This document shows positions 15,190-21,216 of a stretch of DNA of 21,216 bases, one piece after another. The notes under the pieces were generated by a model that made no database searches, had not been told where the DNA came from, and worked only from the letters and a program-made list of their open reading frames with translations. Both the position numbers and the translations under genes were made by a program. The stretch spans positions 1 to 21,216 of the forward strand of contig CAYSPJ010000091.1 in assembly GCA_964432875.1 (NCBI GenBank), read 5' to 3'. This stretch comes from JACJYE01 sp964432875 (GTDB lineage: Bacteria; Bacteroidota; Bacteroidia; Chitinophagales; Saprospiraceae). How positions within the stretch are numbered: the first letter of the stretch is position 1; the number at the start of each line of letters is the position of its first letter.

Positions 15190-15642
15190 CTAATAAATAA
15201 GGCTGATCTTCTGCTCTGCCGGAGCGCTGCGCAATTGGAAAGCGGCTTCCTCAAAGCGCGGTGCCCGCAGCAAATTTTTGACGTTATTCGACACGCCATA
15301 GCCTTCCTTGGGTATCCCCAGCATATTGGTGTCGATCTTCTGGTTTTTATTCTCGTCGTGCATGACTGCGATGGCATAAGTGCCGGGGGGCAGGCCATCA
15401 AAAACAGTTTCCACCTTGCCCTTCCGCGCTGGCAGCATCACCTGGCGGATTGCCGCACTGTGATCGCTGGGGAAGCCTTTGGCCTGGCTAAAAAGCAAGA
15501 TGCCAACCTGGCCACTGCTATTGCGCACCCCTTCGATACTCACCCTGATGGCGCTGGAAGCCGAGGCCGACTGAGCATAAGCTGCCCCACCCCACACCAT
15601 GGCAATCAACATCGCCAAAAACCTTACGCTTTGCATGTTCAT
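15190..15642 (-). CDS. DUF2141 domain-containing exported protein
   Basis: A 150-residue periplasmic protein of unknown function. A signal peptide covers about residues 1-23 (FLAMLIAMVWGGAAYAQ). The DUF2141 body is a small beta-sandwich: IRVSIEGVRNSSGQVGILLF, then GFPSDHSAAIRQV, VFDGLPPGTYAIAVMHDENK and NQKIDTNMLGIPKEGYGVSN; the DENKNxKxDxNxxGxPxEG stretch is diagnostic. Its ATG overlaps the antiporter stop in ATGA (4 nt), so translation is probably coupled to the antiporter. A second in-frame ATG, two codons later, would give a nearly identical protein. The HtrA fragment follows in the same frame after its TAG stop. Confidence 0.9.
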   Translation of the reverse strand: MNMQSVRFLAMLIAMVWGGAAYAQSASASSAIRVSIEGVRNSSGQVGILLFSQAKGFPSDHSAAIRQVMLPARKGKVETVFDGLPPGTYAIAVMHDENKNQKIDTNMLGIPKEGYGVSNNVKNLLRAPRFEEAAFQLRSAPAEQKISLIY

Positions 15643-16907
15643 TTTCTGAATGAAACATTGAGCCCCGCCTTTTGGTTTGCACCAAGCCGCTGCGACAGCT
15701 CATACAAAGGCATCGCTGCCAGCGTAGTGGTGATGGCCACGAGCACGAGGATGGAGAACAAGGGCAGGTCGATGAGGCCATAGAATAGGCCAATATTGGC
15801 AATAATCAACTCCATCAGCCCTCTGGAATTCATCAAAGAAGCTATCGCGGCAGAGTCGGAGACGCTGTAACCGGATAAACGCATGGTGACGAATAAAGGG
15901 GCGAGCTTGCTGGCGAATGCCAGAAAAATAACCGCCAGAGCCGGCAAGACTAAAGCGCTGGTCGCCAGTTTAGTCAGGTCGGTATTTAAGCCAGAATAGG
16001 CAAAGAAGACCGGCAGCAACAAGACCAGAGTGATGTCTTTCAAGCGTACGGACAACTGCTGGAGAAAGATTTCGTTACGCGGCATGGCCAGCCCGAGCAT
16101 AAAGCCTCCGAATACGGAATACAAGCCGATGTGATCGGTATATACCGCACAGGTGATGAGCAGGAACAAGACGGTGCTAAACAAAGCCGGGTCAAGCTGT
16201 TCGCCATTGGTTTTGGCTTCCACCCAGCGGCTCAACAAAGGGCGCGCGATGTAAAATAAAACTAGCACCAGGGCCACCGCGCCGAAGAACATGGTGAAAG
16301 CATTGCTCACCGAGCCGCCAGTAGCGATAGCGGTTACTATGCCCAGCAATATCCAGCTCACTACGTCTTGTAAGCTGGCCGACAACATGGACAGCGCGCC
16401 GATGCGGGTATCGATGATACCCTTTTCCTGCAGAATCCGGGCCAGCATGGGGAAGGCGGTAATCGCTAGGGCTGTACCCATGAAAATGCCGAAGGAGACA
16501 TAGCTGATCTCTTTGGTATTAAAGAGCCCGCTGAAGATCGAAGCGATGAGGAAGCCACACAGGAAAGGCACGGCGATGGCGCCAAAAGAGAGGGCTCCGG
16601 CGTCTTTCAATACTTTCTTGTTGAATAGCGAGAGCTTAATTTCCGTGCCCACTAGAAACATGTACAGCGATAGCCCCAAGTTGCAGATGATGAATAAAGC
16701 CGGCATGATCTCGGGCATAAAAATTGTTGCAGAGAGGTCTGGGAATAGCTTGCCGAACAAGCTCGGCCCTAGCAGTACTCCCGCGATCATTTCGCCCACT
16801 ACCCGCGGCTGAGCGATGAGGCGCGCCAAGCTGCCTACAATCTGCGCCGCTGCTAAGATGATGGCCAGGGCGATGGCCACTTTCACAAACATATCGAGGT
16901 TCGACAT
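15639..16907 (-). CDS. CPA2-family cation:proton antiporter
   Basis: A 422-residue inner-membrane exchanger (Na+ or K+ against H+) with about 12-13 hydrophobic segments and no cytosolic RCK/TrkA or USP domain after them. Family blocks: QPRVVGEMIAGVLLGPSLFG (33-52), GLSLYMFLVGTEI (78-90), GTALAITAFPMLARIL (144-159) and the ion-binding helix LSASLQDVVSWILLG (175-189), with Asp181 as the likely transport residue. The motif MNSRGLMELIIANIGL is also typical. The cation cannot be read from sequence. It is the first gene of a coupled pair with the DUF2141 gene. The promoter element TAATTTTG at 16910-16917 ends 2 nt before the ATG, so either the mRNA is leaderless or the ATG at residue 6 (MFVKVAIA) is used. 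Confidence 0.92.
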   Translation of the reverse strand: MSNLDMFVKVAIALAIILAAAQIVGSLARLIAQPRVVGEMIAGVLLGPSLFGKLFPDLSATIFMPEIMPALFIICNLGLSLYMFLVGTEIKLSLFNKKVLKDAGALSFGAIAVPFLCGFLIASIFSGLFNTKEISYVSFGIFMGTALAITAFPMLARILQEKGIIDTRIGALSMLSASLQDVVSWILLGIVTAIATGGSVSNAFTMFFGAVALVLVLFYIARPLLSRWVEAKTNGEQLDPALFSTVLFLLITCAVYTDHIGLYSVFGGFMLGLAMPRNEIFLQQLSVRLKDITLVLLLPVFFAYSGLNTDLTKLATSALVLPALAVIFLAFASKLAPLFVTMRLSGYSVSDSAAIASLMNSRGLMELIIANIGLFYGLIDLPLFSILVLVAITTTLAAMPLYELSQRLGANQKAGLNVSFRK

Positions 16908-16909
16908 GG

Positions 16910-16917
16910 CAAAATTA
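16910..16917 (-). promoter_or_regulatory. -7 element TAATTTTG at the antiporter start
   Basis: Perfect TAnnTTTG on the minus strand, ending 2 nt from the antiporter ATG. It suggests a leaderless transcript, or a start at the sixth codon. The surrounding A/T richness raises the chance of coincidence. Confidence 0.4.
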
Positions 16918-16985
16918 CGCGTTTTTTAAAAAATTTGATACTCTTAGGGGGGCGCAAGTCAGGTTTTCAGGGAGGTGTTTTGACC

Positions 16986-17058
16986 AAAAAAAACTGCTGG
17001 AGCCGTTGATGGCAGCGCCCGGATTGTTTTCCGCGCAGGCACATCAACGGCTACCAGC
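16986..17058 (-). terminator. Large Rho-independent terminator of ahcY
   Basis: On the minus strand an arm at 17058-17042 and an arm at 17011-16996 are complementary over 16 bp with a single bulged base (position 17053). The pairing includes AGCCGTTGATG facing CATCAACGGCT and GCTGG facing CCAGC. The loop is 30 nt and can fold weakly on its own. Two nucleotides after the stem comes a run of eight T (16993-16986). It lies about 65 nt after the ahcY stop and insulates the antiporter gene. Confidence 0.85.
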
Positions 17059-17122
17059 TTGATTTAGACCGTTTGCGGGCGGCTGCTCATCCAGGAATTT
17101 CAGGACGATAGCGCCGCGGGCA

Positions 17123-18436
17123 CTAGTAGCGGTAGTACTCCGGCTTGAATGGCCCTTTGCGGGGCACGCCGATGTAATCCGCTTGTTCAGAGGTCAACTC
17201 TTCCAGTTCAACGCCAATTTTAGCCAGGTGCAGGCGGGCTACTTCCTCATCCAGGTGCTTGGGCAAGGTATAGACCTCGTTTTGGTATTGGCCGTGGTTT
17301 TGCCACAGCTCGAGTTGTGCCAGTACCTGGTTGGTGAAAGAATTGGACATGACGAAAGAGGGGTGGCCCGTAGCACAACCCAGGTTTACCAGGCGGCCCT
17401 CGGCCAGCAGGATGATGTCTTTGCCATCGATAGTGTACTTATCGACTTGCGGCTTGATGGTTACATGAGTATGGCCGTAGTTGCGCTTCAAGGTCGCTAC
17501 GTCGATCTCGTTGTCGAAGTGCCCGATGTTGCAGACGATAGTCTTGTCTTTCATCAGCTTGAAGTGCTTCTCCTGCACGATATTGAGGTTGCCGGTGGCC
17601 GTGATGACGATGTCAGCCCGGGGCACGGCATTGTCCATGCGCTTGACCTCGAAGCCATCCATAGCCGCTTGCAGGGCGCAGATGGGGTCGATCTCGGTGA
17701 CGATGACCCGGCAGCCGGCGCCGCGCAGCGAGGCAGCGGTGCCCTTGCCCACGTCGCCATAACCTGCTACCACTGCTACTTTGCCCGCCATCATGATGTC
17801 CGTAGCGCGGCGGATGGCATCCACCGCCGATTCTTTGCAGCCGTACTTGTTGTCAAACTTCGATTTCGTGACCGAGTCGTTGACGTTGATGGCCGGCATG
17901 GGGAGGGTGCCTTTCTTCATGCGCTCGTAGAGGCGGTGAACGCCGGTAGTGGTCTCTTCGCTCAGGCCACGTACGCCACTGATTAGTTCGGGATGCGTGT
18001 CCAATACCATGTTGGTCAGGTCGCCGCCATCGTCGAGGATCATATTGAGGGGCTGGCCGCCGTCGAAGGCGTAGAGTGTCTGTTCGATGCACCACCAGAA
18101 TTCCTCTTCGGTCTGGCCCTTCCAAGCGTAAACGGGTATGCCGGCGGCGGCGATAGCTGCGGCGGCGTGGTCTTGGGTAGAGAAGATATTACAAGAAGAC
18201 CAGCTCACTTCAGCGCCCAGCTCGATGAGCGTCTCGATGAGGACGGCAGTCTGGATAGTCATGTGCAGGCAGCCAGCGATACGGGCGCCTTTCAGGGGTT
18301 TGTCCTGGCCATATTTTTCACGCAGGGCCATCAGGCCGGGCATTTCGGCTTCGGCCAGCTCGATTTCCTTGCGGCCCCAGTCCGCCAGGTTGATATCTTT
18401 GACCTTGTACTTGAGTTGTTGCTCTACTGATTGCAT
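17123..18436 (-). CDS. ahcY: Adenosylhomocysteinase (S-adenosyl-L-homocysteine hydrolase)
   Basis: Splits S-adenosylhomocysteine into adenosine and homocysteine with bound NAD, keeping methylation reactions going; cytoplasmic tetramer. 437 residues, the short form without the insert found in many proteobacterial enzymes. Substrate-domain residues matching the human enzyme include His58 (AGCLHMT), Asp136 (LDDGGDLTN), Glu161 (SEETTTG) and Lys191/Asp195 (NVNDSVTKSKFD). The NAD-binding motif is VVAGYGDVGKGTA at about 222-234, with CNIGHFDNEID at 302-312; the C-terminal KPEYYRY supplies the conserved Lys and Tyr. The frame is open 27 codons further upstream, but ATG 18436 (MQSVEQQLKYKV) matches the family start, and a promoter element at 18470-18477 lies inside the extension. 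No SAH or SAM riboswitch fits in the short leader. Confidence 0.97.
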   Translation of the reverse strand: MQSVEQQLKYKVKDINLADWGRKEIELAEAEMPGLMALREKYGQDKPLKGARIAGCLHMTIQTAVLIETLIELGAEVSWSSCNIFSTQDHAAAAIAAAGIPVYAWKGQTEEEFWWCIEQTLYAFDGGQPLNMILDDGGDLTNMVLDTHPELISGVRGLSEETTTGVHRLYERMKKGTLPMPAINVNDSVTKSKFDNKYGCKESAVDAIRRATDIMMAGKVAVVAGYGDVGKGTAASLRGAGCRVIVTEIDPICALQAAMDGFEVKRMDNAVPRADIVITATGNLNIVQEKHFKLMKDKTIVCNIGHFDNEIDVATLKRNYGHTHVTIKPQVDKYTIDGKDIILLAEGRLVNLGCATGHPSFVMSNSFTNQVLAQLELWQNHGQYQNEVYTLPKHLDEEVARLHLAKIGVELEELTSEQADYIGVPRKGPFKPEYYRY

Positions 18437-18469
18437 TGATCTCAGTTTATGGATGATTGAAAGAAAGCG

Positions 18470-18477
18470 CAAAATTA
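18470..18477 (-). promoter_or_regulatory. -7 element TAATTTTG of ahcY, deciding its start
   Basis: Perfect TAnnTTTG, 33 nt before the ATG at 18436 and inside the longer open frame. It makes the upstream start at 18517 unlikely. Confidence 0.6.
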
Positions 18478-18526
18478 AGCATTCTGCTCGGTTTTTTACT
18501 AAATAATTCGGCCACAAGGGTGTAAA

Positions 18527-19042
18527 TCAACACCCCTCGTGTGAAGTATATTGCAACTGTGCGGTGTCAAAGCCTTTCTGCGCTAGCCTTTGGAGCAGAG
18601 GCTGGAGCTGGTTGTCGGGCAGGCTGGCGTTACGGCTGAGGATCCACAAGTACTTCCGGTTGGGGTGTCCGACAGCGGCATAGCTATAATCATCGGCCAG
18701 CTCGATAATCCAGTACTTGCCGCGCAGCGGCCAGAAAAACTGCACTTTCAGCTTGCTGTTGTTGCTACCTCTATCCGGAAAAGCTTTGCCTTTGATGCTG
18801 CTGACTTGATCGCCCTTGAGGCAGCGGTTGAAGACCTCCACGTAGCCTGCGGGCTTGGGGGTATATTCTGCAGTCGTACACCGGCAGCCCTGCTGGGCGC
18901 GCAAGGGGAAAGAGGCGATTTCATGCCATTTGCCAGCATAGCGCTCTAAATCTACTGCTGCTACGGTAGCCAATGGCTGCCGGCTGCATGAGCAAAAGCT
19001 CAGGACGCCCAACCAGGCCAGAAGTGGGGTGATGTATCGCAT
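18527..19042 (-). CDS. Bacterial lipocalin (Blc-type), putative lipoprotein
   Basis: A 171-residue envelope protein of the lipocalin fold, which binds lipophilic ligands; in E. coli Blc is an outer-membrane lipoprotein linked to membrane stress. The N-terminus MRYITPLLAWLGVLSFCSCS is a signal peptide with a plausible acylated Cys (FCSC, Ser at -1). The diagnostic lipocalin block follows: VDLERYAGKWHEIASFPLRA, with the GxW tryptophan. The strand order is maintained: CTTAEYTPKPAGYVEVFNRC, IKGKAF, LKVQFFWPLRGKYWIIEL, YAAVGHPNRKYLWILSR. The C-terminus ends with a short helix. Extra cysteines (QGCRC, NRC, EGC) are more numerous than in Blc and might form disulfides. It lies between ahcY and the LOG gene on the same strand; the palindrome pair upstream suggests separate transcription. 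Confidence 0.9.
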   Translation of the reverse strand: MRYITPLLAWLGVLSFCSCSRQPLATVAAVDLERYAGKWHEIASFPLRAQQGCRCTTAEYTPKPAGYVEVFNRCLKGDQVSSIKGKAFPDRGSNNSKLKVQFFWPLRGKYWIIELADDYSYAAVGHPNRKYLWILSRNASLPDNQLQPLLQRLAQKGFDTAQLQYTSHEGC

Positions 19043-19188
19043 AATCCGTTTAGCATAATAACTGGCAGCCGGGCAAAAGGTTCAGTGGTAAAGGGGCTGG
19101 GGATGATTGGCTTTTGCAGGGGCGAGGGGACGCAATGTAGTGGATTGGGTTATGGGCTTGTCAGATAAAGAGGAAATCACCTATGATC

Positions 19189-19225
19189 TTTGGGTTGGAA
19201 TACCCCGACATTTCCAATTCCCAAA
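19189..19225. repeat. Imperfect inverted repeat (left member of palindrome pair)
   Basis: TTTGGG-TTGGAA (19189-19200) faces TTCCAA-TT-CCCAAA (19212-19225): 12 paired bases with a 2-nt bulge and an 11-nt loop. It lies 5 nt from the second palindrome, between the LOG and lipocalin genes. Confidence 0.6.
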
Positions 19226-19230
19226 ATCCA

Positions 19231-19258
19231 GTAGAGGCGCAAAATTTTGCGTCGCTAC
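19231..19258. repeat. 28-nt palindrome abutting the LOG stop codon
   Basis: The arms GTAGAGGCGCAAAA and TTTTGCGTCGCTAC are complementary over 14 positions, with one mismatch and one G-T pair, around the central AAAATTTT. It starts 2 nt after the LOG stop codon (19261-19263, minus strand). The form resembles short palindromic repeats that are scattered through many Bacteroidota and cyanobacterial genomes. It may end or protect the LOG transcript. Confidence 0.65.
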
Positions 19259-19260
19259 TA

Positions 19261-19836
19261 TTACAGCTTTATCCACTTCCCTTCATTCGGCGGCGCTTCA
19301 TAAGCCTCCAGCCGATCCAGCAATTCCGGCACGGACTGGGCCACTATGGCCAGCTCGCGGTTGGAGGCCTTGAGGAAGCCCTCAGCGACCATGAGGTCCA
19401 ACTGTTGGATGAGGGGGGTAAAAAAGCCGTTGACGTTCAAGATGCCAAGAGGGTGCTGCCCCTGCCCCAGTTGTGCCAGGGTGAGCATTTCGAAGGCCTC
19501 GTCGAGAGTGCCGTAACCGCCGGGCAATACGATAACGGCATCGGAGAGCTGGGCCATCTTGATCTTGCGCTCGTGCATGCTATCCACCACATAAAGCTTG
19601 GTGAGCCCTTCGTGGCAGACCTCCTTTTTGCGCAGAAAGAACGGGATGACGCCAGTGACCTCGCCACCGGATTGAAGGGCTGCATCGGCCAAGACCCCCA
19701 TCAGGCCTACCTTGCCGGCACCATAAACCAAGTGTATTTGACGCTGAGCCAGGGCTTGCCCCATTGTGGTGGCGGCAGCGGCGTACATAGGGTTGGAGCC
19801 CGTGTTGGCCCCGCAAAAAACGACAGCAGATTTCAT
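19261..19836 (-). CDS. LOG-family Rossmann protein (TIGR00730), nucleoside-5'-monophosphate phosphoribohydrolase-like
   Basis: A 191-residue cytoplasmic protein of the lysine-decarboxylase-like/LOG family. Characterised members remove ribose 5-phosphate from cytokinin ribotides or purine monophosphates. The start MKSAVVFCGANTGSNPMY matches the family's CGSxxG N-terminus; HLVYGAGKVGLMGVLADAAL is the nucleotide-binding stretch. The catalytic block PGGYGTLDE is at 105-113, preceded by SMHERKIKMAQLSDA with the conserved Arg-Lys. Both signatures are complete, so it is probably active; the true substrate is unknown and the frequent label 'lysine decarboxylase' should not be used. It follows mgsA by 39 nt but has its own perfect promoter element there. 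Confidence 0.93.
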   Translation of the reverse strand: MKSAVVFCGANTGSNPMYAAAATTMGQALAQRQIHLVYGAGKVGLMGVLADAALQSGGEVTGVIPFFLRKKEVCHEGLTKLYVVDSMHERKIKMAQLSDAVIVLPGGYGTLDEAFEMLTLAQLGQGQHPLGILNVNGFFTPLIQQLDLMVAEGFLKASNRELAIVAQSVPELLDRLEAYEAPPNEGKWIKL

Positions 19837-19856
19837 TGGCGCGTTGATTTAGCCCG

Positions 19857-19864
19857 CAAAGGTA
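19857..19864 (-). promoter_or_regulatory. -7 element TACCTTTG of the LOG gene
   Basis: Perfect TAnnTTTG followed by C, 20 nt before the ATG at 19836, in the 39-nt gap after mgsA. The LOG gene can therefore be transcribed independently of mgsA. Confidence 0.6.
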
Positions 19865-19875
19865 ACAAAATGTGC

Positions 19876-20238
19876 TCATAGCGTCTGCACAAAGCGCAGC
19901 GCAGCAGCATGATTGGTAGCCAAAGGGATATTATACACGTCGCACAAGCGCATCAGCATGTTCACGTCCACCTCGTGGGGGTGCTTGCCCAGGGGGTCGC
20001 GGAAGAAGATGACCATGTCAATCTGAGCTTCTACCAAGCGGCTGGCAATTTGGGCATCGCCGCCCATGGGGCCGCTCTGCATTTTTTCCACCTCCAAGCC
20101 GGCACGCTCCAGGTGAGCCCCGGTGGTGCCCGTCGCGATCAGGGTGATGTTCTTTTGTTGGAAAAGCGCGAGGTGGTCTTTTACAAACGCCACCATGTCC
20201 GCTTTTTTTCCGTCGTGGGCAATTATTGCAATCGTCAT
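19876..20238 (-). CDS. mgsA: Methylglyoxal synthase
   Basis: Converts dihydroxyacetone phosphate to methylglyoxal and phosphate, a bypass of lower glycolysis used when phosphate is short or sugar phosphates accumulate; cytoplasmic. 120 residues from the chosen ATG, slightly short of the 130-150 usual for the family. The start MTIAIIAHDGKK matches the family's IALIAHDxxK. The phosphate-binding loop is TGTTG at 36-40. SGPMGGDAQ at 55-63 contains the catalytic Asp61, FFRDPL is at 78-83, and the conserved histidine region is HPHEVDV at 86-92, followed by IPLATN. A TTG six codons upstream (20254-20256) keeps the frame open but adds non-family residues. It is divergent from the DUF2911 gene. Confidence 0.95.
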   Translation of the reverse strand: MTIAIIAHDGKKADMVAFVKDHLALFQQKNITLIATGTTGAHLERAGLEVEKMQSGPMGGDAQIASRLVEAQIDMVIFFRDPLGKHPHEVDVNMLMRLCDVYNIPLATNHAAALRFVQTL

Positions 20239-20294
20239 ATCTTCAATGTTGTTCAAAAAAAATCAAAAATGCGAACCATCCCATAGAAAATGCT

Positions 20295-20302
20295 TAGTTT
20301 TG
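20295..20302 (+). promoter_or_regulatory. -7 element TAGTTTTG of the DUF2911 gene, deciding its start
   Basis: Perfect TAnnTTTG, 41 nt before the ATG at 20344. It overlaps the longer open frame beginning at 20290 and so argues against that start. Confidence 0.55.
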
Positions 20303-20343
20303 GCGTGAAATTTGCTAATTCTAAAATCAAAACCAAAGTAAAT

Positions 20344-21210
20344 ATGAAAAAAGTGTTGTTAAATCTGAGCGCGTTGCTGCTGTTGACTTTCTTCACGGTT
20401 GACCTCAATGCCCAGTTGCGTACCCCGGCGGCTAGCCCGGCCAGCGAATTGAAGCAAACCATAGGGCTTACCGAAGTCACGATCAACTACTCTCGCCCCA
20501 GCGCCAAAGGGCGTACGATCTTCGCTAAAGACGGCATTGTGCCTTTTGATCAAGCTTGGCGTTTTGGCGCCAATGCTGCTACCAAGTTCACTTTCAGCGA
20601 AAAAGTAAAAGTAGCCGGCCAGGAACTGAAAGCCGGCAGCTATGCGGTAATCGCCAAGCCTTCGGACAAGGAGTGGAAGTTGATGTTCTATACTTATGAC
20701 ACGGGCAACTGGGGCAGCTACCTGGAAAAAGAACCCGTCGCTACGAGCATGGCCAAGCCGATGGCTACCGATACCCATACCGAGACGATGACCTTCGGCA
20801 TCGCCAACCTCAGCGACAACGGTGCTGACCTCTACCTCAAGTGGGAAAAGACCAAAGTGACCATCCCCATCGAGGTTTACACCGATGAGCAGGTCATGGC
20901 CGGCATCAAGCAAGTCATGGCGGGCCCAAGCCAAGGTGACTATTACAACGCTGCCGTTTACTACCACGATTCTGGCAAAGACCTCAATACGGCGCTGGAA
21001 TGGGTTAACAAAGCTACTGAGGGCGACAATGCTCGCTTCTGGCAAGTACGCCGCAAGGCACTTATCTTAGCCGACCTGGGCAAAACTGAAGAAGCCATTA
21101 AAGCTGCTAAGCATTCCATGGAGCTAGCCCAAAAAGCTGGCAACGAAGAGTATGTAATGATGAACAAGAAGTCCATCGAAGAATGGTCGAAGAAGCCGAT
21201 GAAAAACTAA
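20344..21210 (+). CDS. DUF2911 domain-containing exported protein
   Basis: A 288-residue periplasmic or secreted protein of unknown function. From ATG 20344 it has a clear signal peptide, MKKVLLNLSALLLLTFFTVD, with cleavage likely after LNAQ (24). The DUF2911 domain covers about 28-180, with the family motifs VTINYSRPSAKGRTIF (45-60), WRFGANAATKFTFS (72-85), AGSYAVIAKP (97-106) and a C-terminal strand KVTIPIEV. The last 90 residues (about 195-285) are helical and TPR-like: YYNAAVYYHDSGKDLNTALE, FWQVRRKALILADLGKTEEA. There is no T9SS tail. The frame is open 18 codons further upstream (20290), but that extension precedes the signal peptide and overlaps the promoter element, so it was rejected. 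It is divergent from mgsA with a 105-nt spacer. Confidence 0.93.
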   Translation: MKKVLLNLSALLLLTFFTVDLNAQLRTPAASPASELKQTIGLTEVTINYSRPSAKGRTIFAKDGIVPFDQAWRFGANAATKFTFSEKVKVAGQELKAGSYAVIAKPSDKEWKLMFYTYDTGNWGSYLEKEPVATSMAKPMATDTHTETMTFGIANLSDNGADLYLKWEKTKVTIPIEVYTDEQVMAGIKQVMAGPSQGDYYNAAVYYHDSGKDLNTALEWVNKATEGDNARFWQVRRKALILADLGKTEEAIKAAKHSMELAQKAGNEEYVMMNKKSIEEWSKKPMKN

Positions 21211-21216
21211 GCGCTT

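Noticed and set aside
14905..15783. Long plus-strand open frame (292 codons) opposite DUF2141 and the antiporter end
   Set aside because: It is antisense to recognisable proteins, has no family-like motif, and results from high GC and codon bias on the other strand.
17183..17986. Long plus-strand open frame (267 codons) opposite ahcY
   Set aside because: It is a shadow of a highly conserved enzyme gene; its composition is unlike a protein and it has no start signal.
18437..18517. 27-codon N-terminal extension of ahcY
   Set aside because: It contains the promoter element at 18470-18477 and does not resemble the family; the ATG at 18436 fits.
18437..18526. SAM or SAH riboswitch before ahcY
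   Set aside because: The predicted leader is about 30 nt, too short for a known riboswitch, and no characteristic pseudoknot elements were seen.
3533..20238. A new defence or biosynthetic system encoded by the cluster as a whole
   Set aside because: The genes belong to unrelated housekeeping or transport families, have separate promoters and show no common theme.
20239..20256. TTG start six codons upstream of mgsA
   Set aside because: The family begins at IAxIAHD; the extra residues have no counterpart and ATG is available at 20238.
20290..20343. Longer N-terminus for the DUF2911 protein
   Set aside because: It would bury the signal peptide and overlaps a promoter element.

Overview
The window looks like a chromosomal segment of a Bacteroidota bacterium, most likely a member of the Saprospiria/Lewinella group; the rank below phylum is inference. 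The phylum signs are a type IX secretion (T9SS) C-terminal sorting domain, choice-of-anchor B, DUF2911 and DUF2141 proteins, an almost complete lack of Shine-Dalgarno sequences, and repeated TAnnTTTG promoter elements just upstream of start codons. Most genes lie on the minus strand; only three (a fused ABC ATPase, a PiT-like permease and a DUF2911 protein) are on the plus strand. No tRNA, rRNA, CRISPR array, intact insertion sequence or prophage gene was seen.

Layout. 1-737: 5' part of a TRAP-transporter solute-binding protein (TakP type), cut by the window edge. 785-897: a frameshifted antitoxin-like remnant behind an intact promoter. 987-3293: a secreted choice-of-anchor B protein with a T9SS tail. 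3294-3532: divergent spacer with a heptamer tandem repeat. 3533-5335: double-NBD oligopeptide-type ABC ATPase. 5336-5647: gene-free spacer rich in hairpins. 5648-9353: pyrG, a PlsC-type acyltransferase, a PiT-like permease and a small conserved protein. 9391-11352: a DUF2520 Rossmann protein and a lipoprotein. 11555-14830: ccmE-ccmF, cytochrome c maturation. 14929-16907: a cation/proton antiporter translationally coupled to a DUF2141 protein, followed by an HtrA/DegP fragment. 17123-18436: ahcY with a strong terminator. 18527-20238: lipocalin, LOG-family nucleotide hydrolase and mgsA. 20344-21210: DUF2911 exported protein.

The genes are mainly housekeeping: CTP synthesis, SAH recycling, methylglyoxal synthesis, haem delivery to cytochrome c, ion and solute transport, and envelope proteins. 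They are arranged as single genes and two-gene units, not as one specialised system. I found no convincing undescribed multi-gene system. The points most worth a second look are the CxxxY-type CcmE beside an enlarged CcmF with an internal duplication, two decayed genes (antitoxin-like and HtrA fragments), the palindrome pair behind the LOG gene, the large ahcY terminator, and two promoters placed so close to start codons that the transcripts may be leaderless.
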